DNA from: Roseomonas aerilata DSM 19363
GTDB taxonomy: Bacteria; Pseudomonadota; Alphaproteobacteria; Acetobacterales; Acetobacteraceae
DNA length: 64,000 bases
NCBI RefSeq assembly: GCF_000711725.1
Contig: NZ_JONP01000001.1
Coordinates: 534,757-598,756, forward strand
Direction of reading: 5' to 3'
The notes beneath the pieces were generated by a model. It was given only the letters and a program-made list of their open reading frames with translations, was not told the DNA's origin and did no database searches. This document shows, piece after piece, positions 32,302 through 42,127 of the stretch. The position numbers and the translations under genes are program-made. Each line of letters starts with the position of its first letter. The stretch's first letter is position 1.

Positions 32302-33348
32302 TCAGAGCGAGCCGAGAAGGGCGGCGGTGTCGCTCATGCGGTTCGAGAAGCCCCACTCGTTGTCGTACCAGGACATCACGCGCACGAGCCCGCCATCGAC
32401 CACCTGCGTCTGCGTCGCATCGAAGGTGGAGGAATGGGCGTCGTGGTTGAAGTCGATGGAGACGAGCGGCGCCGTGTTGTAGCCGAGGATGCCCTTCAGC
32501 GGGCCGCTCTCGGAGGCCGCCTTCATCACCGCGTTGATCGCGTCCTTCGTCAGCCCCTCCGTCTTGGCTGGCACGAAGTCCAGGCTGACGAGGGAGACGT
32601 TCGGCGTCGGGATGCGGATGGCCGTGCCGTCCAGCTTGCCCTTCAGCTCCGGCATCACGAGGCCGACGGCCTTCGCCGCGCCCGTCGAGGTCGGGATGGC
32701 CGAGACAGCCGCGGCGCGGGCGCGGTGCAGGTCCTTGTGCAGCGTGTCCACGGTGTTCTGGTCACCCGTATAGGCGTGGATGGTGACCATGTAGCCGCGC
32801 AGGATGCCGAAGTTGTCGTGCAGCACCTTCGCGATGGGCGCCAGGCAGTTGGTGGTGCAGGAGGCGTTGGAGACGATCTTGTGCTCCGGCTTCAGAACCT
32901 GGTGGTTCACGCCGTAGACGATGGTCGCCTGCGCGCTCTCGTCGGCCAGCTCCTCGCCCCAGGTCACGGGGGCGGAGACGAGCACCTTGCGGACGCCGGC
33001 CTGAAGCAGCTTCGCGGCGTCGGGGGACTTGGTGAAGATGCCCGTGCACTCGGCGCCGACGTCCACGCCCTGCCAGGGCAGCTTCGTCGGGTCGCGCTCG
33101 GCCGTCACCTTGATCGGCTTGTGGGTGCGGCCGGCGGCGGTGATCACCAGGCTGTCGCCCTCGACCCGCACCTCGCCGGGGAAGCGGCCGTGCACGCTGT
33201 CGTAGCGGAAGAGGTGCGCGTTCGCCTCGATGGAGCCGAGGTCGTTGATGTGCGTGAACTCGACGTCGTCCCGCCCGCTCTCCATCGCTGCGCGCAGAAC
33301 CAGGCGGCCGATGCGCCCGAAGCCGTTGATCGCAACCTTGACCGCCAT
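32302..33348 (-). CDS. gap: Glyceraldehyde-3-phosphate dehydrogenase, type I
   Basis: A 348-residue NAD(P)-dependent enzyme of glycolysis/gluconeogenesis. Features are the Rossmann start [16 protein letters not shown], the catalytic-Cys motif [23 protein letters not shown], and [13 protein letters not shown] at the end. The start ATG 33348 follows GAAGGAAGAG; an in-frame extension to 33375 is weaker. It lies between tkt and pgk on the same strand, a common alphaproteobacterial order. Confidence 0.97.
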   Translation of the reverse strand: MAVKVAINGFGRIGRLVLRAAMESGRDDVEFTHINDLGSIEANAHLFRYDSVHGRFPGEVRVEGDSLVITAAGRTHKPIKVTAERDPTKLPWQGVDVGAECTGIFTKSPDAAKLLQAGVRKVLVSAPVTWGEELADESAQATIVYGVNHQVLKPEHKIVSNASCTTNCLAPIAKVLHDNFGILRGYMVTIHAYTGDQNTVDTLHKDLHRARAAAVSAIPTSTGAAKAVGLVMPELKGKLDGTAIRIPTPNVSLVSLDFVPAKTEGLTKDAINAVMKAASESGPLKGILGYNTAPLVSIDFNHDAHSSTFDATQTQVVDGGLVRVMSWYDNEWGFSNRMSDTAALLGSL

Positions 33349-33477
33349 GCTTTCTCTTCCTTCTCTCTTAACCAATTGAGCCGGCCGTCCCGCGCGTCGC
33401 CGCGATGGGGGGCCAACCGAAGCGCGGTCTTCCCAGACGGGCGGCGGGGCCGCCGGTCCTTTCCGGGAAGCGCCGCC

Positions 33478-35535
33478 TCATGCGCCCGGCAGGCGCCTCC
33501 GGACCGCGGCCACCACGGCCTCGGCCGTGATGCCGAAATGCTTGTACAGGTCGTCCGCCGGCGCGCTGGCCCCGAAGCCCGCCATGCCCACGAAGATGCC
33601 ATCCGGCCCGAGCCAGCGGGACCAGCCGAACTCCAGCGCCGCCTCGATGCCGACGCGCAGCCCCGAGCCGAGCACCCCCTCCTGCCAGGAGGGGTCCTGC
33701 AGCTCGAACAGCTTCCAGCAGGGGAGGGATACCACCGCGGTGGGGATGCCCTCCGCCTCCAGCGTCTCCCGCGCCGCCATGGCCAGCATCACCTCGGAGC
33801 CGGTGGCGATCAGCGTCGCCATCCGATCGCCGCTCGCCTCGGCCAGGACGTAGCCCCCGCGGGCGCTGCGGTTCTCGCCGACATCGGTGCGCAGCGTCGG
33901 CAGGTTCTGGCGGGAGAGGGCGAGCACGCTCGGCCCGTCCGTCCGCTTCAGCGCCAGCTCCCATGCCTCCGCCGTCTCGATCACGTCCGCCGGGCGGAAC
34001 ACGTAGAGGTTCGGGATCACCCGCAGCGCCGCCAGGTGCTCGACCGGCTGGTGCGTCGGGCCGTCCTCGCCGAGGCCGATGCTGTCATGTGTCAGCACAT
34101 GCACCACCCGCTGGCGCATGAGCGCCGCGAGGCGGATGGCAGGCCGCATGTAGTCGCTGAACACAAGGAAGGTGCCGGAATAGGGGATGATCCCCCCGTG
34201 CAGCGCCATTCCGTTCATCGCGGCGGCCATGCCGTGCTCGCGGATGCCCCAATGGACGTAGCGCCCGCCGAAATTCTCCGGGCTGAGGGCCGGGATGCCC
34301 TTCACGTTGGTGTTGTTCGAGCCCGTCAGGTCCGCCGAGCCGCCGATCATCTCGGGCAGCGCCGGCACCAGCGCCTCGAGCGCGCGCTGGGAGGAGATGC
34401 GCGTCGCGATCTTCGGCCTTTCCGCCGCGGCCTTCGCCTTCCACTCGCCCAGCGGCGCGTCCCAGCGCTCCGGCAGGCGCCCGGCCATGGCGCGCTCGAA
34501 CTCGGCGCGGCTCGGGTGCTTCGCCAGCCGCTTGAGCCAGGACCGGCGGGTTCCCCCGCTGCGGCGGCCGGCGGCCTCCCAGGATTCGCGGATCTCGGCC
34601 GGCACCTCGAAGGGCGCGCCCTCCCAGCCGAGGGCCGCCTTCGCGGCCGCCCCCTCCTCGGGCCCCAGCGGCGCGCCGTGGCTGCCCGCCGTGCCCGCCT
34701 TCCTCGGGGCGGAGAAGCCGATGATCGTGCGGCAGGCGATCAGCGTCGGCTTGCGGGACTTCGTCGCCGCGGCCATCGCCGAGGCCAGGGCGTCGTGGTC
34801 GTGCCCGTCCACGCGGCGCACCGCCCAGCCATAGGCGCGGAACCGCGCCAGCGTATCCTCGGAAACCGAGATCGACGTGTCGCCGTCGATGGAGATGTGG
34901 TTGTCGTCCCAGAGCACCGTCAGCTTGCCGAGCTGGAAGTGCCCGGCCAGCGAGGCCGCCTCGTGGGAGATGCCCTCCTGCAGGTCGCCGTCGCCCGCGA
35001 TCACCCAGGTGCGGTGGTCCACGAGGCTCTTGCCGAAGCGGGCCGCGAGATGGCGCTCGGCCATCGCCATGCCGACGGCGGTGGAGATGCCTTGGCCGAG
35101 CGGCCCGGTCGTCGTCTCGATCGCCGGGTGCTCGCCGAACTCGGGGTGCCCTGCGGCGGGCGAGTGGAGCTGGCGGAAGCGCCGCAGCTCCTCCGTGCCC
35201 ATTCCGGCATGGCCGGTCAGGTGCAGCCAGGCATAGAGAAGCATCGAGCCGTGGCCGGCGCTGAGCACGAAACGGTCGCGGTCGGGCCAGCGGGGATCGG
35301 CGGCGTCGTATTTCAGGAAACGGCTGAACAGGACGGTCGCCGCGTCCGCCATGCCCATGGGCATGCCCGGATGGCCGGACTTCGCGGCCTCGACGCCGTC
35401 GATCGCGAGGGCGCGGATGGCATCGGCCATGCGCCGGACCGGCGTCACCGGGCGAGCGAGGATCGCGTCCTGCGCCACGAGCGCCGGGCTTCGCTCTGGG
35501 GTTGCGGGCTGACGGTCTGGTTCGGAGGTGGCCAA
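33478..35535 (-). CDS. tkt: Transketolase
   Basis: A thiamine-diphosphate enzyme of about 685 residues that moves two-carbon units between sugar phosphates in the pentose phosphate pathway. Visible are [20 protein letters not shown], the ThDP/Mg motif [19 protein letters not shown] with DDNHISIDG, the pyrimidine-domain [19 protein letters not shown] and [19 protein letters not shown]. The start is uncertain: TTG 35535 with GGGAG upstream gives a normal length; GTG 35586 and ATG 35430 are alternatives. A promoter at 35607-35635 fits the first two. First gene of tkt-gap-pgk. Confidence 0.96.
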   Translation of the reverse strand: MATSEPDRQPATPERSPALVAQDAILARPVTPVRRMADAIRALAIDGVEAAKSGHPGMPMGMADAATVLFSRFLKYDAADPRWPDRDRFVLSAGHGSMLLYAWLHLTGHAGMGTEELRRFRQLHSPAAGHPEFGEHPAIETTTGPLGQGISTAVGMAMAERHLAARFGKSLVDHRTWVIAGDGDLQEGISHEAASLAGHFQLGKLTVLWDDNHISIDGDTSISVSEDTLARFRAYGWAVRRVDGHDHDALASAMAAATKSRKPTLIACRTIIGFSAPRKAGTAGSHGAPLGPEEGAAAKAALGWEGAPFEVPAEIRESWEAAGRRSGGTRRSWLKRLAKHPSRAEFERAMAGRLPERWDAPLGEWKAKAAAERPKIATRISSQRALEALVPALPEMIGGSADLTGSNNTNVKGIPALSPENFGGRYVHWGIREHGMAAAMNGMALHGGIIPYSGTFLVFSDYMRPAIRLAALMRQRVVHVLTHDSIGLGEDGPTHQPVEHLAALRVIPNLYVFRPADVIETAEAWELALKRTDGPSVLALSRQNLPTLRTDVGENRSARGGYVLAEASGDRMATLIATGSEVMLAMAARETLEAEGIPTAVVSLPCWKLFELQDPSWQEGVLGSGLRVGIEAALEFGWSRWLGPDGIFVGMAGFGASAPADDLYKHFGITAEAVVAAVRRRLPGA

Positions 35536-35606
35536 GAAGGGTGTCTCCCGCAGCACAGGCGGCGCGGCCCTGAGCCGGTTCCGCACATCCCCGGTGCGCC
35601 GCGGCC

Positions 35607-35635
35607 GCTATAGAGGCCCGCCGGCCGGATGCCAA
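35607..35635 (-). promoter_or_regulatory. Promoter of tkt-gap-pgk
   Basis: On the minus strand TTGGCA (35635-35630), 17 bases, TATAGC (35612-35607), a good match to the alphaproteobacterial housekeeping pattern. It predicts a transcript start near 35600, just upstream of the candidate tkt start codons. Confidence 0.6.
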
Positions 35636-35736
35636 CCCTGCCGGTCGTCCCACGCAACGAGACATACCCCTGGAATCGCTGGGTCGTCGTTGCGCTTTCC
35701 CGCGGATGCCGCCAACGTCCCCCCACCGCGTTCCGG

Positions 35737-37875
35737 ATGGGCGACGGGGCCGCAAGGGGCGTCACCGGAGAGGATGGAAGCCGAGGCTTGACGCGCTCCG
35801 ACGAGGCCACGCTGCGGGGTTACCGGCGCCTCGCCTTAGTGGGCGTGACCCTCGTCCTCGCGGCCGCCGTGGCGGCACTGGCGGCCGTGCTGCTGCTGCC
35901 CGCGGACTCGGTCCTGCCGGCGCTCGCCGCCCTGCCGCCGGCTCTCGCGGCCTTCCTTCTGGGGGCGGGGTTCATGGCATGGCCCGCGCTGCGCCAGGCA
36001 GTCCTGCTGCGCGAGGCGATCGAACGCGCGCCGATCCGCTACACCCTCCTCCGCCCGGACGGCACCCTGCTTGACCGCAGCGCTGCCCACGACCTGCCGG
36101 ACGCCGGAGCGCCCGCGGGCGTCGAGGGCCCGGATCGCGACTACGACCTCGTACTGCCCGATGGCCGCACCTTGCGGGTGAGCGAGCGGCGCCTTGCCGG
36201 CGGCGAGGTCGCGCGCCTCGCCGTCGATGTCACCGCCGTTCGCGCCGCCGAGCGCCGAGCCCGCGCCATCCATGAGAACGTGCCCGCCGCGATCTGGCGC
36301 CTCGATGCGGAGGGCCGCACGCTCTCGGCCAATGGGCGGCTGCTGGACCTCTTCGGGGGAACGGCGCCCGGCAGCCTCGCCGAAGTTGGGCTCCACCCCT
36401 GCGGGCCCGCCGGCGGCGGCCCCTTCGGCCTCCCCGTCGGCCAGGAAGCGGAGGCGGTCCTGCCGCCCGGGGGAACCCTGCCCGAGCGTCGCGTCATCGT
36501 CGTCGCCTCCTCCTGGCTGGAGGACGAGGGCGGCGCCCGGGAGGCGGTGCTCATGCTGCAGGACATCACCCGGCGCCACCTGGCCGAGGCGCGGGCCGCT
36601 CACCTCGCGCTCCACGACCCCCTCACCGGGCTGCCCAACCGCGCCCGCTTCCGCCAGGCGCTGGCCGAACTGGGCGGCGATGACTCCGGCGGCGCGCTGA
36701 TCCTCGCCGAACTCTGCGAGCTGCGCACGGTCAACGAGTCGCTTGGGCTCCTCGCGGGCGACGCGATGCTGCGCGAGGCCGGGGAGCGGCTATGCTCGGT
36801 GATCCGCCCGTCGGACATCGCCTTCCGCCTTGGCGGAAGCGAGTTCGCGGTCATTGCGCGCTGCCTGCGCGACGGCGTTGCCGCCCATGCCATCGCGGAG
36901 CGGATCGGCAGCGCCTTCGCCCGCCCGCTCGATCTCGGCAGCGGGGCGGCGCCGCTGCGGACGAGTATCGGCTTGGCGCGGATGCCGGAGGACGCGGCGG
37001 ACGCAGGCTCGCTGCACCGCGCGGCGGCCCTTGCGCTCGCCGGGGCGCGGCGCGCGGGCGGGCCGGCGATCTGCACCTACGACGCCGCACTCGGCGAGAG
37101 CTTCGCGCGGCGCCGCGCGCTGCGGGAGGGCCTCCGGGCCGCGGCCACCAAGGGCGCCTTCCAGCTTGCCTGGCAGCCCCAGGTGGATGGGCGGACCGGC
37201 GCCCTCCGCGGCGCGGAGGCGCTGATCCGCTGGCCGAACGGGCCTGGAGGCCCCGTCAGTCCCGGGGAGTTCCTCCCCGTGGCCGAGGCGATGGGCCTGA
37301 TGCCCGCGATCGACGCCTGGGTTCTGGAGGAGACGCTGCGCCAGAAGGCGGCCTGGATGGCTGCCGGCTCGGGCCCCGAGGTGGTGGGCGTCAACATCTC
37401 CCCCTTGACCCTGCGCGATCCCGGCTTCCCGGCCCGAGTGTCCTCGAGCCTCGCGCGATACGGCGTCGATGCCCGCTGGCTGGAGGTGGAGATCCCGGAG
37501 GTGGTTGCCGCGAGCGACATCGACAGCATCGCTCCCGTTCTCCACCAACTCATTGCCTATGGCGTGCGCCTCTCGCTCGACGATTTCGGCGGCGGCAGCT
37601 CGGCGCTGGCCCATCTTCTCCGCCTGCCGGTGGACCAGGTGAAGCTCGACCGCTCCATCGTGGCCGGCCTGCCCAGCGGCGAGCGGGAGCGCGCGATCCT
37701 GCGCGCCGTCGCGGCGCTCGCGCAGGGCATGGAAATCCCCCTCCTCGCGGAAGGGGTGGAGACGGAGGCGCAGCGGGACGCCCTCCTCTCGGAGGGCTGC
37801 TTCATTATGCAAGGCTGGCTCTTCGGCCGAGCGGTGCTCGCCGAAGAACTGCCAGCCTATCCGGCCGCGAGCTAG
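35737..37875 (+). CDS. Membrane GGDEF/EAL protein, probable c-di-GMP phosphodiesterase
   Basis: About 712 residues: two N-terminal membrane helices (about residues 33-90), a PAS-like region (NVPAAIWRLDAEGRTLSANG), a GGDEF domain and a C-terminal EAL domain. The GGDEF signature is GGSEF (residues 366-370), so diguanylate cyclase activity is probably lost. The EAL domain keeps GAEALIRW (E494), the Asn in VNIS, the Glu in VEIPE, LDDFGGG, VKLDRS, AEGVET and the late Gln in MQGWLFG, as expected for active phosphodiesterase. The start is uncertain: ATG 35737 is used, with TTG 35788 as alternative; the frame opens at 35629. Its stop overlaps that of the convergent M20 gene in a shared CTAG. Confidence 0.88.
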   Translation: MGDGAARGVTGEDGSRGLTRSDEATLRGYRRLALVGVTLVLAAAVAALAAVLLLPADSVLPALAALPPALAAFLLGAGFMAWPALRQAVLLREAIERAPIRYTLLRPDGTLLDRSAAHDLPDAGAPAGVEGPDRDYDLVLPDGRTLRVSERRLAGGEVARLAVDVTAVRAAERRARAIHENVPAAIWRLDAEGRTLSANGRLLDLFGGTAPGSLAEVGLHPCGPAGGGPFGLPVGQEAEAVLPPGGTLPERRVIVVASSWLEDEGGAREAVLMLQDITRRHLAEARAAHLALHDPLTGLPNRARFRQALAELGGDDSGGALILAELCELRTVNESLGLLAGDAMLREAGERLCSVIRPSDIAFRLGGSEFAVIARCLRDGVAAHAIAERIGSAFARPLDLGSGAAPLRTSIGLARMPEDAADAGSLHRAAALALAGARRAGGPAICTYDAALGESFARRRALREGLRAAATKGAFQLAWQPQVDGRTGALRGAEALIRWPNGPGGPVSPGEFLPVAEAMGLMPAIDAWVLEETLRQKAAWMAAGSGPEVVGVNISPLTLRDPGFPARVSSSLARYGVDARWLEVEIPEVVAASDIDSIAPVLHQLIAYGVRLSLDDFGGGSSALAHLLRLPVDQVKLDRSIVAGLPSGERERAILRAVAALAQGMEIPLLAEGVETEAQRDALLSEGCFIMQGWLFGRAVLAEELPAYPAAS

Positions 37876-39134
37876 AGCGGCCGGTTCGCGCGGGCGATCA
37901 CCGCCTCCAGCAGTACCTGGCAGCCGTCCGCCGCCTCCTCCGGGAGAATGCTCTCCGCCTCGTTGTGGGAGAGGCCGTCCTTGCAGGGGGTGAAGATCAT
38001 CGCGGCGGGGATGCGGCGCGCCACATAGATCGCGTCGTGCCCGGCGCCCGAGATGATCTCGCGCGCGGGCAGGCCGAGCCGCGCCGCCGCCGCCCGCACG
38101 AGGCCGACGCAGTCGGGGTCGAAGGGCTGGGCGGGGATGCGGAACAGCTCGCGTAGTTCGAGCGCGAGTCCCAACTCCTCCGCGATGGCCGTCGCCCGCG
38201 CGGGGAAATCAGTCGCCAGGGCCTCGATCTCCTCGCCCGAGGGGTGGCGGAACTCGACGGAGAAGCGGACTTCGCCGGGGATGACGTTGCAGGAATTGGG
38301 GAAGACCTGCATCCGCCCGACCGTACCGCGCCCCTCCTCGCCCCGTGCGCGCATGAGGCTGTCCACGAGCGAGACGATGCGTGCCGCGCCCAGCAGCGCG
38401 TCCCGGCGCGCGGAGGGCGGGGTGGTGCCGGCATGGGAGTCCTGGCCGGTGATCACCGCCTCGTACCAGACCTGCGCCTGCCCACCGGTGACGATGCCGA
38501 TCCGCATGCCCTCCCGCTCCAGGATCGGGCCCTGCTCGATATGCAGCTCGAAGTAGGAGTCGGCGGGGAAGGGGGCCGCGGGCGCCTCGCCGCGGTAGCC
38601 GATCCCCTCCAGCGCCTCGATCACCGACACCCCCTCGGTGTCGCGCAGCGCGTAGGTCGCGGCCTGGTCGTAGACGCCGGCCCAGACGCCGCTGCCCATA
38701 AGGGAGTGGCCGAAGCGGCTGCCCTCCTCGTCCGTCCAGTTCACGAGCTCCAGCGGCGCCTCGGTTTCGATGTTGAGGTCGCGCAGCGTCCGCATGACCT
38801 CCAGCCCCGCGATGACCCCGAGCGCGCCGTCGAACTTCCCGCCCGTCGGCTGGCTGTCGAGATGGCTGCCGAAGAGCACGGGCGGGCGGGAGGGATCGCG
38901 CCCGGGGCGGCGGGCGAACATGTTGCCCATGCTGTCCACCCGCAGCGCCAGCCCCGCCTCCTCGCACCAGCCGGCGAAGCGCTTCCGCCCCTCGCGGTCC
39001 ACCTCCGTGAGCGTGAGGCGCTTCACGCCGCCCTTGGGCGTTGCGCCGACCTCCGCCATCGTCATGAGGCTGTCCCAGAGCCGCGCCGGGTCGATGCGCC
39101 AGTTGCTTCCGGGGCTGGTGCCTGTGGCGGACAT
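37872..39134 (-). CDS. M20-family N-carbamoyl-L-amino-acid hydrolase / allantoate amidohydrolase
   Basis: A 420-residue zinc/manganese amidohydrolase. Metal ligands are visible: H91 in GSHLDSQPTGGKFDGALG with D102 in the same stretch, E136/E137 in NWTDEEGSRF, H198 in FELHIEQGP, and the late His in GLSHNEAES. The dimer-contact segment GTVGRMQVFPNSCNVIPGEV is typical. Members hydrolyse N-carbamoyl-L-amino acids, allantoate or beta-ureidopropionate; the sequence alone does not choose. The start ATG 39134 has GAGAGG upstream. It is separated by 35 kb from the D-carbamoylase, so it may serve another nitrogen source. Confidence 0.88.
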   Translation of the reverse strand: MSATGTSPGSNWRIDPARLWDSLMTMAEVGATPKGGVKRLTLTEVDREGRKRFAGWCEEAGLALRVDSMGNMFARRPGRDPSRPPVLFGSHLDSQPTGGKFDGALGVIAGLEVMRTLRDLNIETEAPLELVNWTDEEGSRFGHSLMGSGVWAGVYDQAATYALRDTEGVSVIEALEGIGYRGEAPAAPFPADSYFELHIEQGPILEREGMRIGIVTGGQAQVWYEAVITGQDSHAGTTPPSARRDALLGAARIVSLVDSLMRARGEEGRGTVGRMQVFPNSCNVIPGEVRFSVEFRHPSGEEIEALATDFPARATAIAEELGLALELRELFRIPAQPFDPDCVGLVRAAAARLGLPAREIISGAGHDAIYVARRIPAAMIFTPCKDGLSHNEAESILPEEAADGCQVLLEAVIARANRPL

Positions 39135-39204
39135 GGGGCTCGGCCTCTCGCGGTTCGGTCCGCCGTGATGCGGCGCCCGCGCCAATGGGGCAAGGGGAGG
39201 GGCT

Positions 39205-39780
39205 TCAGCCCGTCAACTCGGCGCGGACTGCGGCCAGGATCTCCTCCGAGAGCGGGTCCTCGCCCACTGCCCGGGCGATCGAGACGGCGCCGACCATGGC
39301 CGCGAGCGCCAGCAGCGCGCGCTCACGGCGCCGGCGCCGCACCGCCGCCGGCAGCAGCCGCTCCAGCGCCCCGGCCAGGCCGCGGATTCCCGCGGCATAG
39401 GCCTGGCGGACACTGCCACCCGGCTCGTCACGCGCCGCCTCGGCCAGGAAGGTCGGCCCGGCGCAGCCGTTTCCCGGCGAGTCGCGATGGGCAGCGGCAA
39501 GGTAGCTGCCGAGCAGCCGGGCAAAGCCCTCGCCCGCCGGATCGGCCGCGAAGGATTCCCATCGGGCGCAGGCGCGGCCGAAGGCCTGCCCGCAGGCCTC
39601 AGCCGCCAGCGCCTCCTTCGACTCGAAATGTCCGTAGAAGCCGCCATGGGTGAGCCCGGCCGCCGCCATCACCTCCGCCACGCTCACGGCCTCGACGCCC
39701 CGCTCGCGGAAGAGCCGCGCGGCGACCTCGAGCACGGCCTGCCGCCTCTCGGCCACCTCCGCCCGCGTGGATCGCGCCAT
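39205..39780 (-). CDS. TetR-family transcriptional repressor
   Basis: A 191-residue TetR regulator. The helix-turn-helix is at residues about 15-60, with VAEVMAAAGLTHGGFYGHF as recognition helix and the ESKEAL that follows; the C-terminal ligand domain contains NGCAGPTFLAEAARDEPG. The start ATG follows AAGGAG. It diverges from an MFS transporter gene, and the 125-base gap holds two perfect palindromes, so it most likely represses the transporter and itself (inference). Confidence 0.9.
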   Translation of the reverse strand: MARSTRAEVAERRQAVLEVAARLFRERGVEAVSVAEVMAAAGLTHGGFYGHFESKEALAAEACGQAFGRACARWESFAADPAGEGFARLLGSYLAAAHRDSPGNGCAGPTFLAEAARDEPGGSVRQAYAAGIRGLAGALERLLPAAVRRRRRERALLALAAMVGAVSIARAVGEDPLSEEILAAVRAELTG

Positions 39781-39823
39781 GGCTCGTCTCCTTCCGGTCC
39801 GTAAAATCTCTCTTGCTGTTTAT

Positions 39824-39851
39824 CATGACGGGCGTCATGGTCATAGATGAC
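39824..39851. promoter_or_regulatory. TetR-type operator: two adjacent palindromes
   Basis: CATGACG-GG-CGTCATG (39824-39839) is directly followed by GTCAT-AG-ATGAC (39840-39851); both are perfect inverted repeats that share ATGAC half-sites. They lie between divergent tetR and MFS genes, in the only AT-richer stretch there. Confidence 0.65.
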
Positions 39852-39905
39852 AATCATCATGGAAAGCGTGACCATGCCCGCCCCTTCCACAAGCCAGGCC
39901 GCGTG

Positions 39906-41192
39906 ATGCTAGCAGAGGCCCTCAATGCCCGGCTCGCCCGGCGCGGCATCCACTACGGCTGGGTGATGGTCGCGCTCACCTTCCTTGTTTCCCTCTCCTC
40001 CGCGGGGGCGATGGGCATCCTCGGAGCGCTGCTGCTGCCGCTCCAGCGCGAGACGGGGTGGGAGACGGCCACCATCTCCGGCGCGCTTGCGCTGCGCCTA
40101 CTCCTCTTCGGGCTGATGGCGCCCTTCGCCGCGGCCATCCTCGCCCGCTACGGCCTGGCGCGCACCATCGCCGCGGCGCTGGCGCTCGTCGTCCTCGGCT
40201 GCCTTCTCTCGATGGGCATGACGCAGGCCTGGCAGCTCTGGCTCTTCTGGGGCGTGATGACCGGGCTGGGCACGGGGATGACGGCCCTCGTCCTCGGCGC
40301 CACCGTCGCCAACCGCTGGTTCGTGCAGCGGCGGGGCCTGGTGCTAGGGATGCTGACGGCGGCCAACGCCACGGGCCAGCTCGCCTTCCTGCCGCTCGCG
40401 GCCTGGCTGGCGACGAACCAGGGCTGGCGCGTCGCCATGGCCCCGGGGCTGACCGTCTGCGCGGTCGCGGCCGTCCTCGCGCTGCTGCTCATGCGCGACC
40501 GGCCGTCCGATCTCGGCCTCACTGCCTATGGCGAGGCGCCGGGCACCGCGCCCGTCCCGGCGGCGGCGGCCGGGAACCCGATCCGCAACGCTCTCGGCGC
40601 TCTCGGCGGCGCCTCGCGCGAGCCGATTTTCTGGATCCTCTTCGCCAGCTTCGCGATCTGCGGCATTTCGACGGCCGGGATCATCCAGACCCACTTCATC
40701 CCCCTCTGTGTCGATTTCGGCATGGCGGAGGTGGAGGCCGCCTCGGTGCTCGCGATGATGGGCGCCTTCGACTTCGTGGGCACGATCGCCTCCGGCTGGC
40801 TCTCCGACCGCTACGACAGCCGCAAGCTGCTGTTCTGGTACTACGGGCTGCGCGGCCTCTCGCTGCTCTTCCTGCCGATGAGCACCTTCTCGCTCTACGG
40901 GCTCTCGATTTTCGCGGTCTTCTACGGCCTCGACTGGATCGCGACGGTGCCGCCGACCGTGAAGCTGGCCGGCCAGGCCTTCGGGCGGGAGCGGGCGCCG
41001 ATGGTCTTCGGCTGGATCTTCACCGGCCACCAGCTCGGCGCCGCCGCCGCGGCGCTCGGCGCCGGGCTCAGCCGGGATGCCTTCGCCACCTATCTGCCGG
41101 CCTTCTACATCGCGGGCGCTGCCTGCCTCGTGGCGGCCCTTCTGGTGCTCGGCGCGCGGCCGAGGCCGGCGGTGAAGCCCGCCGCGGCCTGA
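39906..41192 (+). CDS. MFS transporter (monocarboxylate/oxalate-type)
   Basis: A 428-residue, 12-helix major facilitator. The N-terminus IHYGWVMVALTFLVSLSSAG and the ANRWFVQRRGLVLGMLTAANATG loop between helices 4 and 5 resemble the monocarboxylate/oxalate-formate branch; the 8-9 loop GWLSDRYDSRKLL is the repeated motif. Export or uptake of a small acid is likely; the substrate is unknown. ATG 39906 is chosen because earlier in-frame codons lie in the operator; its ribosome-binding site is poor. It is probably controlled by the divergent TetR protein. Confidence 0.86.
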   Translation: MLAEALNARLARRGIHYGWVMVALTFLVSLSSAGAMGILGALLLPLQRETGWETATISGALALRLLLFGLMAPFAAAILARYGLARTIAAALALVVLGCLLSMGMTQAWQLWLFWGVMTGLGTGMTALVLGATVANRWFVQRRGLVLGMLTAANATGQLAFLPLAAWLATNQGWRVAMAPGLTVCAVAAVLALLLMRDRPSDLGLTAYGEAPGTAPVPAAAAGNPIRNALGALGGASREPIFWILFASFAICGISTAGIIQTHFIPLCVDFGMAEVEAASVLAMMGAFDFVGTIASGWLSDRYDSRKLLFWYYGLRGLSLLFLPMSTFSLYGLSIFAVFYGLDWIATVPPTVKLAGQAFGRERAPMVFGWIFTGHQLGAAAAALGAGLSRDAFATYLPAFYIAGAACLVAALLVLGARPRPAVKPAAA

Positions 41193-41291
41193 ATCGCGGA
41201 GGGGCCGCGAGGCGATGCCTTGCGGTCCCGCCCGGTGGGCGCAACCCTGGGCGCCTCGGCGCCGACGCGCTGCCCCTTCCGGAATCCAGCC

Positions 41292-42074
41292 ATGGCGCAA
41301 GCGCACCCCTACGCCCCCCCGATCCTCCGCAACAGCGACCTCGACGGGCCGGAGGTGCGCGCCGCCCGGGTGGACCTCGCGGCCTGCTTCCGCATGGCCG
41401 CCCGGCTCGGGTTGCAGGAGGGGATCTGTAACCACCTCTCGGTGCTGGTGCCCGGCCGCTCCGACCTGATGTTGGTGAACCCCTACGGCTGGTCCTTCGC
41501 GGAGATCACCGCTTCCCGCCTGCTGATCTGCGACTTTGAGGGCAGTGTCCTGGCCGGGCAGGGCGTGCCGGAATCGACGGCCTTCCACATCCACGCGCGC
41601 CTGCACCTGCGCCACCCGCGGGCCGTCGCCGCCTTCCACACCCACATGCCCAACGCGACCGCGCTCTCCATGCTGGAGGGGCCGCCCCTCGTCTGGGCCG
41701 GGCAGACGGCGCTCAAGTTCTACGGCCGGACGGCGGTGGACGAGGACTATAACGGCCTCGCGCTCGACAATGCCGAGGGAGACCGCATCGCGGCCGCCAT
41801 GGAGGGCGCGGACATCGCCTTCCTCAAGAACCATGGCGTGATGGTCGTCGGCCCCTCCATCGCCGAGGCCTGGGACGACCTCTACTACCTGGAGCGCGCG
41901 GCCGAGGCGCAGCGCCTGGCCCTCTCCACCGGCCGCGCCCTCAAGCCAGTGCCGCGCGAGGTGGCCGAGCGGACCTATGCCCAGATGCGCGAGGGCGGCG
42001 ACGAGAGCGCGCGGCTCCACCTGGAGAGCATCAAGCGCATCCTCCGCCGCGAGGAACCCGACTACCTCGACTGA
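41292..42074 (+). CDS. Class II aldolase/adducin-family protein
   Basis: A 260-residue zinc-dependent class II aldolase fold. The metal residues are in AAFHTHMPNATAL (two His) and the third in AFLKNHGVMVVG; an acidic ESTAFHIHARLH segment precedes. Family members include fuculose-phosphate aldolase, ribulose-phosphate epimerase and many sugar-acid decarboxylases. The start ATG 41292 is the first fit after the MFS gene, 99 bases on. The substrate cannot be named; it may use what the transporter brings in. Confidence 0.84.
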   Translation: MAQAHPYAPPILRNSDLDGPEVRAARVDLAACFRMAARLGLQEGICNHLSVLVPGRSDLMLVNPYGWSFAEITASRLLICDFEGSVLAGQGVPESTAFHIHARLHLRHPRAVAAFHTHMPNATALSMLEGPPLVWAGQTALKFYGRTAVDEDYNGLALDNAEGDRIAAAMEGADIAFLKNHGVMVVGPSIAEAWDDLYYLERAAEAQRLALSTGRALKPVPREVAERTYAQMREGGDESARLHLESIKRILRREEPDYLD

Positions 42075-42127
42075 GGCGCGGCACCGGGGGCTGGGCGCGC
42101 GGCGTCGATCCGGCCTATGCCCCCGCC

